DNA of 64,000 nucleotides from the NCBI RefSeq assembly GCF_009184425.1, contig NZ_WELG01000001.1, positions 1,735,870 to 1,799,869 of the forward strand. The letters run 5' to 3'. The notes under the pieces are model-generated. The model saw only the letters and a list, made by a program, of their open reading frames with translations. It was not told where the DNA came from and did not search any database. The position numbers were made by a program, and so were the translations under genes. Each line of letters begins with the position of its first letter. Position 1 is the stretch's first letter. The DNA is from Flagellimonas olearia (GTDB lineage Bacteria > Bacteroidota > Bacteroidia > Flavobacteriales > Flavobacteriaceae). Shown piece by piece: positions 25,050 to 35,485 of the stretch.

Positions 25050-26102
25050 ATGAAAAAGATTACGAATGCAAATTACGCAAAAAAAGTCGCTTTTCCAGCA
25101 CTGGCGCTGATTTCTATGGGACTGCTCGCCCAAGAAGAAGAAAAGCCAAAATTCAATTTTAGTGGGACCGCTGATGTGTATTACAGATCTAATATCACTG
25201 CTCCCAATGGCGAAGAAGCCATTGCCCCGGGATCCTCATTTGCCAATCTGGATGGCTTTGCCTTGGGCATGGCCAACCTTATTGGAACCTATGAAGGTGA
25301 AAAGGTGGGCTTTGTAGCCGATCTGGTATTTGGCCCTAGAGGGACAGACGCCACTTTTGCTTCGCCCATGTATTCCGCAACAGGTGACATTGTGAACCAG
25401 TTGTATGTCTATTGGAATGTAAGCGAATCTGTGACCCTTACCTTTGGTAATTACAACACCTTTTTGGGATATGAGGTGATTTCCCCAGCGGCCAATTTCA
25501 ATTACAGCACCTCTTATTTGTTTTCCTACGGCCCTTTTAGCCATACCGGTTTAAAGGCCGATGTTGATTTGGGAAACGACTGGTCCGCCATGTTGGCGGT
25601 CATGAACCCAACCGATCTGACCGAGTTGAACGGCACCGGGGATTATGCCGTAGGCGCCCAATTGGGATATTCGGGGCAATTCCTGAATTTCCTGTATAGT
25701 CAGGGTGGCTTTGAAGTGGATTACACCGGCGGTTTTGACCTTACCGAAGAGCTCTTTTTAGGTATCAATGCTGCCCATTTCAGTCAAGAGGACAACGGGG
25801 GCACCTTTACCGGATTGGCGCTGTATCCACAGTACAAAACCTCAGAAACCTTTTCCGTGGGCCTTCGTGCCGAATATTTCATGGAAGGGGACTTCTTCGG
25901 GGCCATTGGCGATCAATTCGATGCCGATGGTGATGCCAGTGTATTTGCCCTGACAGTTACGGGAAGTGCAACCATTGGGGATTTGATCCTAAAACCGGAA
26001 ATTCGGTTGGACAGTGCTTCAGAAGATGTTTTTATAGATAATGACAGGGCTCCAACAGGCAGTTTGGCCTCGGTCCTGGTCGCAGCAATATATTCTTTTT
26101 AA
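25050..26102 (+). CDS. Outer-membrane porin (BBP2/OmpL-like beta-barrel)
   Basis: This 350-residue protein has an N-terminal signal (about residues 1-28, ending LLAQEEE), an acidic mature start (KPKFNFSGTADVYYRSN) and amphipathic strands ending in a terminal aromatic (VLVAAIYSF). The pattern is that of the putative beta-barrel porin family BBP2. Such porins often follow amt in flavobacteria, suggesting it helps ammonium or small nitrogen compounds cross the outer membrane; this is inference from position. The leader carries two hairpins. Confidence 0.85.
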   Translation: MKKITNANYAKKVAFPALALISMGLLAQEEEKPKFNFSGTADVYYRSNITAPNGEEAIAPGSSFANLDGFALGMANLIGTYEGEKVGFVADLVFGPRGTDATFASPMYSATGDIVNQLYVYWNVSESVTLTFGNYNTFLGYEVISPAANFNYSTSYLFSYGPFSHTGLKADVDLGNDWSAMLAVMNPTDLTELNGTGDYAVGAQLGYSGQFLNFLYSQGGFEVDYTGGFDLTEELFLGINAAHFSQEDNGGTFTGLALYPQYKTSETFSVGLRAEYFMEGDFFGAIGDQFDADGDASVFALTVTGSATIGDLILKPEIRLDSASEDVFIDNDRAPTGSLASVLVAAIYSF

Positions 26103-26141
26103 TCCCAGGGAATATCTTTTGTTTCAATACAAAACGACTTT

Positions 26142-26786
26142 TTAGTCTTTATTGAAATCTTTCACTCCTGCCCTCACTTTAGTTCTCAAATAATTTTGCC
26201 TCGGCACTAGAGGGCAGGAGTATTTTTTGTTATACACGCAATAGGGGTTATACGCCCTATTGAAGTCAATCACCAAAGTGTCTCCCTCCGGGATGGATAA
26301 ATCTATATATCTGCCACCCCCATAGGTTTCGTCTCCATTGGTGTCATCCAAAAAAGGAAGGAACAGATAATCCTCATACCCTTCTTCCTCCACCAAATCC
26401 AAACTTCTATAGACCTCCAGTTTATGTGCTTCCCCATTTAGTCGGAAATGGGCAATTCCATACACTACTTCCCTACTTTTCCTGTCCGTGGTAGTAGGCA
26501 ACAAAAACGGAACAGCATCCGGGGTAAGCACCAATTTCGCAGTGACCACATAAGTGGTATCCGGGTCATAAAAATCCAATCCTTCAAAATCTTTGCGATA
26601 CTTGTCCGGCAAGGGGGAGGTTTCAGGATCCTTGAAGCTTTCGTTCGTCTCTTTCTGATAGTTTAAAATAGCTGTCAACCCAGATGACTCAAAAGAGTTT
26701 GTCTTGACATCATCATGATATTTTTTACCTCTTCCGCAAGCCATCAACAAGACCGCAAAAACCACAAAAGAATACTTCATGCGCAT
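26142..26786 (-). CDS. DUF1684-family lipoprotein
   Basis: This 214-residue protein has a lipobox (VLLMAC, cysteine 17) and the DUF1684 signatures DETYGGGRYIDL and IDFNRAYNPYCVYNKKYSCP. It should sit in the envelope. The family is widespread but uncharacterised. An ATG two codons downstream (MKYSF) is an equally good start. It is divergent from the DJ-1/PfpI lipoprotein. Confidence 0.88.
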   Translation of the reverse strand: MRMKYSFVVFAVLLMACGRGKKYHDDVKTNSFESSGLTAILNYQKETNESFKDPETSPLPDKYRKDFEGLDFYDPDTTYVVTAKLVLTPDAVPFLLPTTTDRKSREVVYGIAHFRLNGEAHKLEVYRSLDLVEEEGYEDYLFLPFLDDTNGDETYGGGRYIDLSIPEGDTLVIDFNRAYNPYCVYNKKYSCPLVPRQNYLRTKVRAGVKDFNKD

Positions 26787-26839
26787 AATTTTATTGCAAA
26801 AGTAGCGGAAATGATTCTTAATGCTACCTTAGTGCCACT

Positions 26840-27580
26840 ATGATAAAAAAAGTATCCTGTTTTGCCCTAATTATTTTCCTGACTGCCTGTGCGCATAAGA
26901 GACCCGAAGGGAAGGTTGACCGCGATGTGAACCGACAATTACCCATCTTAAAGCCCAATCGGTACAACGTAGGGTTCTTGATCATGGACGGAGTGTACAA
27001 CACCGAGTTTACGGCACCTTATGATATCTTTCAACATACCCAGTTCAGGAAGGGCATCAAGGCCATGAACACCTTTAGTGTGGCCAATACTTTGGAACCC
27101 ATTACTTCCTTTGAGGGCATACGAATACTCCCAGATTTTGATTATACCCAAGACTCCATTCCCAAAATCGATATTTTGGTGGTTCCCAGTGCCGAACATC
27201 ATTTGGACACCGACCTACAGGATACCACCATGCTGAATTTTGTGCGCAAGGTAAGTAAGGAGGCCCTTTTTGTGACCTCACATTGCGATGGGGCTTTTGT
27301 ATTGGCCAAATCGGGGATTTTGGACAATGTGGCTTCCACCACTTTTCCAAGTGATATAGAAAAATACAGGGCAATGTTCCCGCATCTCAAGGTAAAGGAC
27401 AGCGTTTTGTTTGTCCATGATGGAAAATTCATCACCTCCACGGGCGGAGCAAAAAGTTTTGAAGCTGCTTTGTACTTATGCGAACATCTCTATGGAAAAG
27501 AAATTACGGAATCCATTGCAGGTGGTTTGGTCATTGACTGGAAGCTTGATTCCGTACCAAAATCTATTCCTCCTCAATAG
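26840..27580 (+). CDS. DJ-1/PfpI-family lipoprotein
   Basis: This 246-residue protein has a lipoprotein signal (LIIFLTACAHK, cysteine 17) followed by a DJ-1/PfpI domain of the GATase1/AraC-ligand type: VGFLIMDGVYNTEFTAPYDI, the nucleophile elbow VTSHCDGAFVLAKSG with its cysteine, and STGGAKSFEAALYLCEHLYG. The AraC HTH that often follows this domain is absent. An exported member is unusual for a fold mostly found in the cytoplasm. Its 3' end overlaps the convergent gene by 17 nt. Confidence 0.85.
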   Translation: MIKKVSCFALIIFLTACAHKRPEGKVDRDVNRQLPILKPNRYNVGFLIMDGVYNTEFTAPYDIFQHTQFRKGIKAMNTFSVANTLEPITSFEGIRILPDFDYTQDSIPKIDILVVPSAEHHLDTDLQDTTMLNFVRKVSKEALFVTSHCDGAFVLAKSGILDNVASTTFPSDIEKYRAMFPHLKVKDSVLFVHDGKFITSTGGAKSFEAALYLCEHLYGKEITESIAGGLVIDWKLDSVPKSIPPQ

Positions 27581-28982
27581 TGTCGTACAAGGCATCCTTC
27601 AAATATTTGGACACCAATGTATTGAACTCCAGCGTAATTCGAAATAATGCGGTATGCTCCAAACCATACAATCTTTCCTTGTCCTTGAATCCTTTCTTTA
27701 GGGCCTCTTCCAAATAGAACAAAGCGGTGCCAAAATCCTCATTTTTAGCACTTAAAGACACGGTCTTTAGGTAAAAATCAAAATTTTCCGGTTCCAATAA
27801 TGTCTTTAGCATGTACAAGAATGCAAGGGCATCTTCATCTACCATTTCATTGGAGAGCACCATTTGGATGTTGTCTGCTGCCAAAGCATTCACAAATCCC
27901 AATAACCTATTACCCATTTCCACTTCAAAGGTGTTTGCACTGGAAACGAACTTATTGACCTCGGTCATTTGGTAGTTCCACCAACCCAAATTATTAAAGT
28001 TATGGGTCAGCATATCCTCTTCCATATAGTATTGGTAGTCTTGCTTGAGCAACGACTCCTTCAGGAAGGCTGCCTGTTCTTCGCGTCTCATGGCCCTGTA
28101 CTGCTTATTTTTCCTTACTTCCCTTTGCACCAGTCGCAAGGAATCCAAATTTTTATGGGCCCCATACATGCTCATCATTTCTCCCAAATACTGTTCCGCC
28201 CAAATAAACTTTCCTGAATTTTTTAGTGTATTGACCTTTTCAAGGTCTTCCTTGAATGCATTCTCAATATAAACCGAATCCTTTGGCACCCATTTTCTTC
28301 CCATGGCCTGGAGGGTGAACAATTGCATTCCTTTACTGAGGTAGTCATTGGTAGGCCATTCGTTATTTCCCTCAAATAATAAGATATGGTTTGGAAACTT
28401 GTAGGTATCCAATAGCTTCTCATCCGCCAATAATGTGGGATAGTTATAATTATTTCTATTGACCATGCCAATAAAATGGAAAGACTGCCTACTATTCAAC
28501 AATTCCGTATTGGCCAAGGAAGCACTGATGACCATGACCCCTTTTATTCCTTTGATAAAAGTAGGCACCAAGCTTGCAAAACGTCCACCAGAAGCAGCCC
28601 CCGCCGTATAAATTCTTTCATTCTTAATGGGCAACATTCCCACAACACTCTCAATGGTCCCCAAAGTGGTCACCATATTGTTGGTGATTGAAACGCTGTC
28701 CAAAACCTTTGGCGCAGCCAATACATAACCTTCCTTTTCGGCAGATGTCAAAAACATGGACAAGGCCTGTCTCCCTTTCCCTTCCATGTCAAAAACCACA
28801 AGCAATGGCCACTGCCTATCCGTGGTAAAACCGGAGGGTAGAAATAGTGAAAAAGTACTTGAAAGGGAATCGTTAACGGGCAAGTTTTCTATGATTTCCC
28901 CTTTTTTTAAGGTTAGTTTTTGTGCCGATACAGATGTCAGACAAATCACCGAAAGAAAAAATATAGCGTATGTTTTTTTCAT
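27564..28982 (-). CDS. Secreted alpha/beta-hydrolase-like protein
   Basis: This 472-residue protein has a signal peptide (MKKTYAIFFLSVICLTSVSA). Residues about 40-220 resemble an esterase-type alpha/beta hydrolase: WPLLVVFDMEGKGRQALSMF and the elbow-like IYTAGAASGGRFASLVPTF. The rest is helical (about 240-470), possibly repeat-like, with LDSLRLVQREVRKNKQYRAM. A carboxylesterase or peptidase activity is possible but the catalytic acid and His cannot be assigned. It converges on the DJ-1 gene with a 17-nt overlap. Confidence 0.75.
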   Translation of the reverse strand: MKKTYAIFFLSVICLTSVSAQKLTLKKGEIIENLPVNDSLSSTFSLFLPSGFTTDRQWPLLVVFDMEGKGRQALSMFLTSAEKEGYVLAAPKVLDSVSITNNMVTTLGTIESVVGMLPIKNERIYTAGAASGGRFASLVPTFIKGIKGVMVISASLANTELLNSRQSFHFIGMVNRNNYNYPTLLADEKLLDTYKFPNHILLFEGNNEWPTNDYLSKGMQLFTLQAMGRKWVPKDSVYIENAFKEDLEKVNTLKNSGKFIWAEQYLGEMMSMYGAHKNLDSLRLVQREVRKNKQYRAMRREEQAAFLKESLLKQDYQYYMEEDMLTHNFNNLGWWNYQMTEVNKFVSSANTFEVEMGNRLLGFVNALAADNIQMVLSNEMVDEDALAFLYMLKTLLEPENFDFYLKTVSLSAKNEDFGTALFYLEEALKKGFKDKERLYGLEHTALFRITLEFNTLVSKYLKDALYDTIEEE

Positions 28983-29049
28983 AGTTCTATTGCAACAAAA
29001 ATCTAGCCAAAAAAGAACTTCACGCCAATTACTTTAAAAGTAATAAACT

Positions 29050-29502
29050 TCACTTCTTTGCCTTGGCATTCTTAATGGGGGCATGGGCCACGATGTTGGA
29101 CAATACGATATGCGTTCTGCACTCCCCGTACACAATCAGTTCATCAATAAATTTTTCCAAATGGGCCTGATCTTTCAACACCACTTCCATGATGATGTTC
29201 TCATTTCCGGTGATGCGGTAACAATTGACCACTTCCTGAAAAGATTTCACCTTGTCCAAAAAGGGTTTTAACTTGCCCATAAAGGCTCTCAACATAATAA
29301 TGGCTTTGAGCTGATGCCCGGCCAATACATAGGAAATATTGGCCCCGTACCCTTCAATGATTCCCAGGTCTTCCATTTTCTTCACCCGTTCTGCCACCGC
29401 GGGCGGGGTAAGCCCTACTTTACGGCCAATATTGGCAAAAGATTCCCTCGCATTGCGCTGCAAATGCCCTAATATTTGCCAATTAAGTTCATCTATCTTC
29501 AT
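29050..29502 (-). CDS. Lrp/AsnC-family transcriptional regulator
   Basis: This 150-residue protein has an N-terminal HTH (KIDELNWQILGHLQRNARES, then FANIGRKVGLTPPAVAERVK) and a C-terminal RAM domain that binds amino acids (EVVNCYRITGNENIIMEVVL). Such regulators act as dimers or octamers on amino acid metabolism. The targets are unknown; the nearest candidates are its own promoter and the divergent 29626 gene. Confidence 0.93.
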   Translation of the reverse strand: MKIDELNWQILGHLQRNARESFANIGRKVGLTPPAVAERVKKMEDLGIIEGYGANISYVLAGHQLKAIIMLRAFMGKLKPFLDKVKSFQEVVNCYRITGNENIIMEVVLKDQAHLEKFIDELIVYGECRTHIVLSNIVAHAPIKNAKAKK

Positions 29503-29625
29503 ATATTAAGAAAAAAGGCCATTATATTTTCTTTTTAAAGGTAGAACTTGTTTTTCTCTTTTGAAAATAAAGTCATGATTTTTAATTCGTGCGTAATTTT
29601 ATAGGACAAAATTGCTTTGAAAACC

Positions 29626-30027
29626 ATGGAGAGAAGTTCTCTTAATTCTTTGGGTGTATACCGTAAATCTTTGGCCTTGCGCGATTTGAGCGAGGCCGTA
29701 GCTTCCTATTTTTCCTACAACAAGGAGATTCTGTCATTGCGCAAGATTGATAGTTTCAGGGATGACATCTCCCAATCCCTTAAAAATGATGCCCTTCTCA
29801 TTACCCGGGAAGTGGAACAAGCTGCCTTGAGCAACTCTTATTCCGTTCGTATGCGCAGCTTAAATTACATCAACATCATGACCCGAAACATTTTGGCCTA
29901 TTGTAACGGCTTGGAGCGTGACGGGGTCAAGGAAAAGGAGTACCTCAACCTGCTTCGCAAGGAAATCAAAATTTTCAGGACTTCCTTTAAAAAATGGAGA
30001 AGGTCTTTCCATAACCGGAACGACTAA
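29626..30027 (+). CDS. Hypothetical basic helical protein
   Basis: I do not recognise this 133-residue protein. It is helical, lacks a signal peptide and has a basic C-terminus (IFRTSFKKWRRSFHNRND). The spacing of hydrophobic residues (for example SLALRDLSEAVASYF, LLITREVEQAALSN) suggests a four-helix bundle like some 23S rRNA-intervening-sequence proteins; this is weak. It is divergent from the Lrp gene and converges on icmF. The ATG at 29626 is preferred to a TTG at 29617. Confidence 0.7.
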   Translation: MERSSLNSLGVYRKSLALRDLSEAVASYFSYNKEILSLRKIDSFRDDISQSLKNDALLITREVEQAALSNSYSVRMRSLNYINIMTRNILAYCNGLERDGVKEKEYLNLLRKEIKIFRTSFKKWRRSFHNRND

Positions 30028-30035
30028 TTCCCCTT

Positions 30036-33000
30036 CTACATATTGCGTCTATATTGTCCACCTACTTGGAACAGGGCTGTAGTGATTTGACCCAAGGAGC
30101 AGTACTTGGCAACTTCCATTAATTTTTCAAAAATATTTCCATTTTGAATGGCCACCTGTTGAAGTTCCGCCAATTGAATTCCAGCCATCTCCTTTTCTCT
30201 TTTATGCAGCTGTTTTAAGGTTTCAATCTGGTTCTTCTTTTCTTCTTCCGTTGCCCTAATCACTTCTGCTGGCAATATGGTGGGCGAGCCTTTGGAACTC
30301 AGGAATGTATTCACCCCTATAATTGGGTAGTCCCCAGAATGTTTTAATGTTTCGTAGTAAAGACTCTCTTCCTGAATCTTGGAACGTTGGTACATGGTCT
30401 CCATAGCGCCCAAAACCCCACCCCGTTCCGTAATTCTATCAAACTCCATCAACACGGCTTCCTCTACCAAATCGGTAAGTTCCTCTATGATAAAAGACCC
30501 CTGTAAAGGGTTTTCGTTTTTGGCCAACCCCAATTCCTTATTGATGATCAACTGGATGGCCATGGCCCTGCGAACGGATTCCTCGGTAGGAGTGGTAATG
30601 GCCTCATCATAGGCATTGGTGTGAAGAGAATTGCAGTTGTCGTAAATGGCATAAAGCGCCTGGAGCGTGGTACGAATATCGTTGAAGTCAATTTCCTGGG
30701 CATGCAAGCTCCTTCCCGAAGTTTGAATATGGTACTTCAACATTTGGGCCCTAGGGTTGGCCCCATATTTTTCTTTGAGCGCCTTGGCCCAAATCCTTCG
30801 GGCTACCCTACCAATTACGGCATACTCAGGGTCCACCCCATTGGAAAAGAAGAATGATAGGTTGGGACCAAACTTATCAATGTCCATTCCCCGGCTTAAA
30901 TAATATTCCACATAGGTAAACCCATTGGAAAGGGTAAAGGCCAATTGCGTAATGGGATTGGCCCCGGCCTCCGCAATATGATAGCCCGATATGGAGACCG
31001 AATAGAAGTTCCGCACTTGATGCTCAATGAAATATTCTTGCACATCACCCATTAACCGCAAGGCAAACTCGGTGGAAAAAATACAGGTATTCTGCGCTTG
31101 GTCTTCCTTTAAAATATCGGCCTGCACCGTTCCCCTGACCTGGCTCAGGGTTTCCTTCTTGATTTTTTCATACACCTCTTTGGGCAATACTTGATCTCCG
31201 GTAACTCCCAATAGCATCAACCCCAAACCATTGTTCCCTTTGGGAAGGTCACCAAAATAGGTAGGACGGGACGTTCCCTTCTTTTTAAAGATATCGTCCA
31301 TCTTTTTATCCACCTCCTTTTCAAACCCTTTTTCCTTGATGTACTTCTCGCAATTTTGGTCAATGGCGGCATTCATGAAGAAACCCAATAGCATGGGTGC
31401 CGGTCCATTGATGGTCATGCTCACAGAGGTCATAGGGTTGCTCAAATCAAAACCTGAGTATAGCTTTTTGGCATCGTCCAAACAACAGATAGACACTCCC
31501 GCATTGCCAATTTTTCCATAAATATCCGGTCTGTGGTCCGGGTCGTTCCCGTAAAGTGTCACGGAATCAAAGGCTGTGGAAAGGCGTTTTGCCGGCATAT
31601 CCAAGCTTACATAATGGAACCTTCGGTTGGTGCGCTCCGGACCACCTTCCCCAGCAAACATTCGTGTAGGGTCCTCCCCTTCGCGCTTGAAGGGATACAG
31701 CCCTGCGGTATATGGAAACTCTCCGGGTACGTTCTCTTGTAAAATCCAACTGAGGATATCGCCCCAAGCCTTGTATTTAGGCAAAGCCACTTTAGGGATT
31801 TCACTTTGGGAAAGCGACTGGGTATGGGTTTTAATACTGACTTCCTTATCCCGTACTTTGAAGGAATAGAACTCAGCTTTATATTTCGCCACCTTATCCT
31901 GCCATTTTAAGATAGCTTCCCAATGTTGGTTCATTAGGCGCATCTTCACCTTATCAAATTCCTTGATCAATAGTTTCAATAAGCTCTTTTCATGCGCATC
32001 ATTGGATTGGGAAAGAATTTTTTCCTCATTCAAACCGGATTTGTCCAAGAGTTGCTCTTCAGCTTTATCTTGGTCCATTTCCAGAAGGCTGGATAGAGTG
32101 AGAAAAATACCGTACAGCTTTTGGGCCACCTTGGCTTGTTCCGCTGCTTTGGAATCATAGGAGCGGTTGTTTTCGGATATTTCCGAGAGGTATCGGGTCC
32201 GAGAGGGTGGAATCACATATATCTTTTCCGCCATTTCCTGGGTTACCTCAAAATGGGATACCAAGTGGGACTCCGCTTTCTCCACCAAGGTATCCATGAC
32301 CATTTTATAAAGGTTGTTCATCCCGGGATCATTGAACTGTGAAGCAATGGTTCCAAAAATGGGAAGGTCCTCCTCCTTGGCATGCCACATGCCGTGGTTT
32401 CTTGCGTATTGTTTTTTCACATCACGAAGCGCATCCAAAGCCCCCCGTTTATCAAACTTGTTGATGGCCACCACATCCGCAAAGTCCAACATATCTATTT
32501 TCTCCAACTGGGTGGCGGCCCCAAACTCTGGGGTCATTACGTAGAGTGACACATCGCTATGCTCCAAAATCTCGGTATCGGACTGTCCTATCCCCGAAGT
32601 TTCCAGCACAATCAAATCATATTTTGCGGCCTTGAGAACCTGAACTGCTTCGGACACATGTTTGGAAAGGGCCAAATTGGACTGCCGGGTGGCCAATGAC
32701 CTCATATATACCCGCTCATTATGGATGGCATTCATCCGAATTCTATCCCCCAATAGGGCACCTCCCGTTTTTCGTTTGGAAGGATCCACAGAAATGATGC
32801 CCACATGTTTATCTGGAAAATCCGCTAAAAAACGACGTACCAGTTCATCTACCAAACTAGACTTTCCGGCGCCTCCCGTTCCTGTTATTCCCAAGACCGG
32901 CACGTTCTCCGCAACGCGTTGTATTTCATCTTCATATTTTTCAAACGCTTCATGCCTGTTTTCTGCCAAGGAAATCAATCGGGCCACAGTATTGACATCC

Positions 33001-33494
33001 TTCTCTTCCAACGCTTCCCCGACCTTTTTCCCTTTGGGAAGCATCAGGTCGGGGACTTGGGTGTCACAGCGCTGCACCAAATCATTGATCATACCTTGCA
33101 ATCCCATCTGCCGACCATCATCCGGTGAGTAAATACGCTCTATCCCATAGGCCATCAATTCCTTTATTTCCTCAGGGAGGATAACACCTCCCCCACCGCC
33201 AAAAATCTTGATATGCCCCGCTCCCCTTTCCTGAAGTAAATCGAACATATACCTGAAGTACTCATTGTGCCCTCCCTGATATGAGGTCATGGCAATGGCA
33301 TCGGCGTCTTCCTGAATGGCGCAGTCCACGACTTCGGCCACACTTCTGTCATGTCCCAAATGAATCACCTCGACCCCAGTAGCTTGGATAATACGCCTCA
33401 TAATATTGATAGCCGCATCATGACCATCAAAAAGCGAGGCTGCGGTCACAATCCTGATTTTATTCTGGGGTTTATAGGGTTTGGTTTGTTCCAT
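30036..33494 (-). CDS. icmF: Fused isobutyryl-CoA mutase (IcmF): B12 domain, MeaB-like GTPase and mutase
   Basis: This 1152-residue enzyme joins three parts. Residues about 10-145 bind adenosylcobalamin ([17 protein letters not shown] with the lower-ligand His, [21 protein letters not shown]). Residues about 200-420 are a MeaB-type G-protein chaperone ([31 protein letters not shown]). From about 560 is the acyl-CoA mutase barrel ([34 protein letters not shown]). This order defines IcmF, which interconverts isobutyryl- and n-butyryl-CoA or similar substrates. The ATG at 33494 is preferred over a TTG two codons upstream. Confidence 0.95.
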   Translation of the reverse strand: MEQTKPYKPQNKIRIVTAASLFDGHDAAINIMRRIIQATGVEVIHLGHDRSVAEVVDCAIQEDADAIAMTSYQGGHNEYFRYMFDLLQERGAGHIKIFGGGGGVILPEEIKELMAYGIERIYSPDDGRQMGLQGMINDLVQRCDTQVPDLMLPKGKKVGEALEEKDVNTVARLISLAENRHEAFEKYEDEIQRVAENVPVLGITGTGGAGKSSLVDELVRRFLADFPDKHVGIISVDPSKRKTGGALLGDRIRMNAIHNERVYMRSLATRQSNLALSKHVSEAVQVLKAAKYDLIVLETSGIGQSDTEILEHSDVSLYVMTPEFGAATQLEKIDMLDFADVVAINKFDKRGALDALRDVKKQYARNHGMWHAKEEDLPIFGTIASQFNDPGMNNLYKMVMDTLVEKAESHLVSHFEVTQEMAEKIYVIPPSRTRYLSEISENNRSYDSKAAEQAKVAQKLYGIFLTLSSLLEMDQDKAEEQLLDKSGLNEEKILSQSNDAHEKSLLKLLIKEFDKVKMRLMNQHWEAILKWQDKVAKYKAEFYSFKVRDKEVSIKTHTQSLSQSEIPKVALPKYKAWGDILSWILQENVPGEFPYTAGLYPFKREGEDPTRMFAGEGGPERTNRRFHYVSLDMPAKRLSTAFDSVTLYGNDPDHRPDIYGKIGNAGVSICCLDDAKKLYSGFDLSNPMTSVSMTINGPAPMLLGFFMNAAIDQNCEKYIKEKGFEKEVDKKMDDIFKKKGTSRPTYFGDLPKGNNGLGLMLLGVTGDQVLPKEVYEKIKKETLSQVRGTVQADILKEDQAQNTCIFSTEFALRLMGDVQEYFIEHQVRNFYSVSISGYHIAEAGANPITQLAFTLSNGFTYVEYYLSRGMDIDKFGPNLSFFFSNGVDPEYAVIGRVARRIWAKALKEKYGANPRAQMLKYHIQTSGRSLHAQEIDFNDIRTTLQALYAIYDNCNSLHTNAYDEAITTPTEESVRRAMAIQLIINKELGLAKNENPLQGSFIIEELTDLVEEAVLMEFDRITERGGVLGAMETMYQRSKIQEESLYYETLKHSGDYPIIGVNTFLSSKGSPTILPAEVIRATEEEKKNQIETLKQLHKREKEMAGIQLAELQQVAIQNGNIFEKLMEVAKYCSLGQITTALFQVGGQYRRNM

Positions 33495-33635
33495 TTTCAA
33501 TAAAGGGTCTTTTTTGGCTATGCAATTTACAGAAAATGCAAGTCAAATTTGATTTTGTTCAGAATATTACAAAAAACAACGGGTGTGTGGTCTTCCTTTT
33601 TTGAATGTTATAATTTTATCGGTCTAATTTAGTTC

Positions 33636-34484
33636 ATGAAGCTCACTATACTTATTCATTGCCCGGACCAATCCGGTATTATACGCTCGGTAACCACATT
33701 TCTTCATCAACAGGAAGGGAACGTAATTTATTTAGATCAGCATGTGGACAAACAAGCCGGGGTATTCTTTATGCGACTGCAATGTGAGTTTGAAACTGAA
33801 TTGGTCCTGGATGATTTTAAGGAAAAGTTTGATACCACCCTTGCCAATGAGTTCAATATGCAGTGGGATATCCATATGGAGGCCCATAAGCCTAAAATGG
33901 CCATTTTTGTATCCAAATACAACCACTGTCTTTATGACCTTTTGAGCAGGTTCAATTCAGGAGAATTAATGGTGGACATTCCTTTCATCCTGAGCAACCA
34001 TGAAGATTTGGCCTATGTTGCGGAGCAATTCCAGATTCCTTTTTATCATGTTCCCGTTACCAAGGAAACCAAAGAAAGTGCAGAAGCCGAACAACTCAGG
34101 CTATTAAAGGAACATCAGGTGGATTTTATCGTTTTGGCGCGGTATATGCAAATCATATCAGACCAATTAATTGACACCTACCCGCAGAAAATAATTAATA
34201 TCCATCACTCTTTCTTACCTGCTTTTGTAGGGGCCAAACCCTATCATGCTGCTTTTGAACGCGGTGTCAAGATCATTGGTGCCACCAGTCACTATGTTAC
34301 CGCGGAACTGGATGCTGGCCCTATCATAGAACAAGATGTCACCGCAGTGTCCCACTCACACTCCATAAAAGATTTTATTGCCAAGGGAAGGGATTTGGAA
34401 CGAATTGTGCTTTCCCGTGCCGTGCAACTTCATGTAGCGCGAAAAACCATGGTCTACAATAACAAGACGGTTATTTTTTCCTAA
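33636..34484 (+). CDS. purU: Formyltetrahydrofolate deformylase
   Basis: This 282-residue enzyme hydrolyses 10-formyltetrahydrofolate to formate and tetrahydrofolate, balancing one-carbon pools for purine synthesis. Residues 1-80 are an ACT regulatory domain (LTILIHCPDQSGIIRSVTTF). The rest is a formyltransferase-like catalytic domain with NIHHSFLPAFVGAKPYHAAF and GATSHYVTAELDAGPIIEQD, including the catalytic His and Asp. The length is normal for PurU. It is monocistronic, just upstream of the DUF4197 gene. Confidence 0.95.
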   Translation: MKLTILIHCPDQSGIIRSVTTFLHQQEGNVIYLDQHVDKQAGVFFMRLQCEFETELVLDDFKEKFDTTLANEFNMQWDIHMEAHKPKMAIFVSKYNHCLYDLLSRFNSGELMVDIPFILSNHEDLAYVAEQFQIPFYHVPVTKETKESAEAEQLRLLKEHQVDFIVLARYMQIISDQLIDTYPQKIINIHHSFLPAFVGAKPYHAAFERGVKIIGATSHYVTAELDAGPIIEQDVTAVSHSHSIKDFIAKGRDLERIVLSRAVQLHVARKTMVYNNKTVIFS

Positions 34485-34556
34485 AAATTCCCAGATATTA
34501 ACCTCATCAAGGGCATATATTATATATTTTCACCCCATAACTATAAAAAATACACC

Positions 34557-35261
34557 ATGAAACGAGTACTGCTATGCATTCTACTATTTCAGTTTGTAGG
34601 ATGCACCGAACTGCAACAGGTAGTAAACCAATTGCCCCAAGGGACCACGGGAATAGGAAATGCGGAAATTGCCCAAGGTCTTAGGGAAGCCCTGAACATG
34701 GGCATTGAAAAACAGGTGAACAAGCTGGCCCTGGAAAATGGTTTCTTTAAAAATGAACTGGTAAAAATCTTACTGCCCCAGGAGTTACAAAAAGTGGACA
34801 AGACCTTACGGGATGTAGGCTTGGGGAGTTTGGCCGACGAGGGCCTCAGAATTATCAACCGTGCCGCAGAAGATGCGGTAAGCGAAGCCACTCCTATTTT
34901 TGTTGAAGCCGTCAAAGGAATCACCTTTAATGATGCCAAACAGATTTTACTGGGAAATGACAATGCGGCCACGCAGTATCTGGAAGGGTCTACCAAGGCC
35001 AAGTTATACCAAAAATTCAACCCCATCATTAAAAATTCATTTCAAAAAGTGGGGGCGGATCAAATTTGGAGCAATATCATTACCAAGTACAATAATTTGC
35101 CCCTTACCAATAACGTAAACCCGGATTTAACGGATTATACGACCAACCAGGCCTTGTCTGGAGTGTATACTATGATTGCGGTGGAAGAGAAGGAAATTCG
35201 GACAAAAATTTCCTCCAGAACAACAGATTTGTTAAAAAAGGTGTTCGCTCTTCAAGATTAA
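34557..35261 (+). CDS. DUF4197-family lipoprotein
   Basis: This 234-residue protein has a lipobox in FQFVGCTELQ (cysteine 16), then the DUF4197 pattern: GIGNAEIAQGLREALNMGIE, LPQELQKVDKTLRDVGLG, and a C-terminal half ending DYTTNQALSGVYTMIAVEEK. It is helical and probably faces the periplasm; the function is unknown. A UUCG hairpin terminator lies 175 nt downstream. Confidence 0.9.
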   Translation: MKRVLLCILLFQFVGCTELQQVVNQLPQGTTGIGNAEIAQGLREALNMGIEKQVNKLALENGFFKNELVKILLPQELQKVDKTLRDVGLGSLADEGLRIINRAAEDAVSEATPIFVEAVKGITFNDAKQILLGNDNAATQYLEGSTKAKLYQKFNPIIKNSFQKVGADQIWSNIITKYNNLPLTNNVNPDLTDYTTNQALSGVYTMIAVEEKEIRTKISSRTTDLLKKVFALQD

Positions 35262-35436
35262 TCATAATTTTTTCAGAATTACACAATAAGAGGAAAAATT
35301 TATCGTTATAAACTCAATAAAATTAGATATTTATAACAAAATCCTAAAGTTAAATTAACCTAAGTCCAAGGGTTAAACAGGAATTTTGCAACAGTTAGAA
35401 TTATCTGAGTTAGCATTTTTTTGAGTTAGTTAGTTT

Positions 35437-35465
35437 AAAACCGGTGTTCGCACCGGTTTTTTTGT
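35437..35465 (+). terminator. Strong terminator with UUCG loop
   Basis: A perfect 10-bp stem AAAACCGGTG/CACCGGTTTT closes on the stable tetraloop TTCG and runs into Ts. It lies 175 nt past the DUF4197 stop. The intervening AT-rich stretch holds no credible gene. Confidence 0.92.
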
Positions 35466-35485
35466 TGCACCTTCCCCGAACAGTA

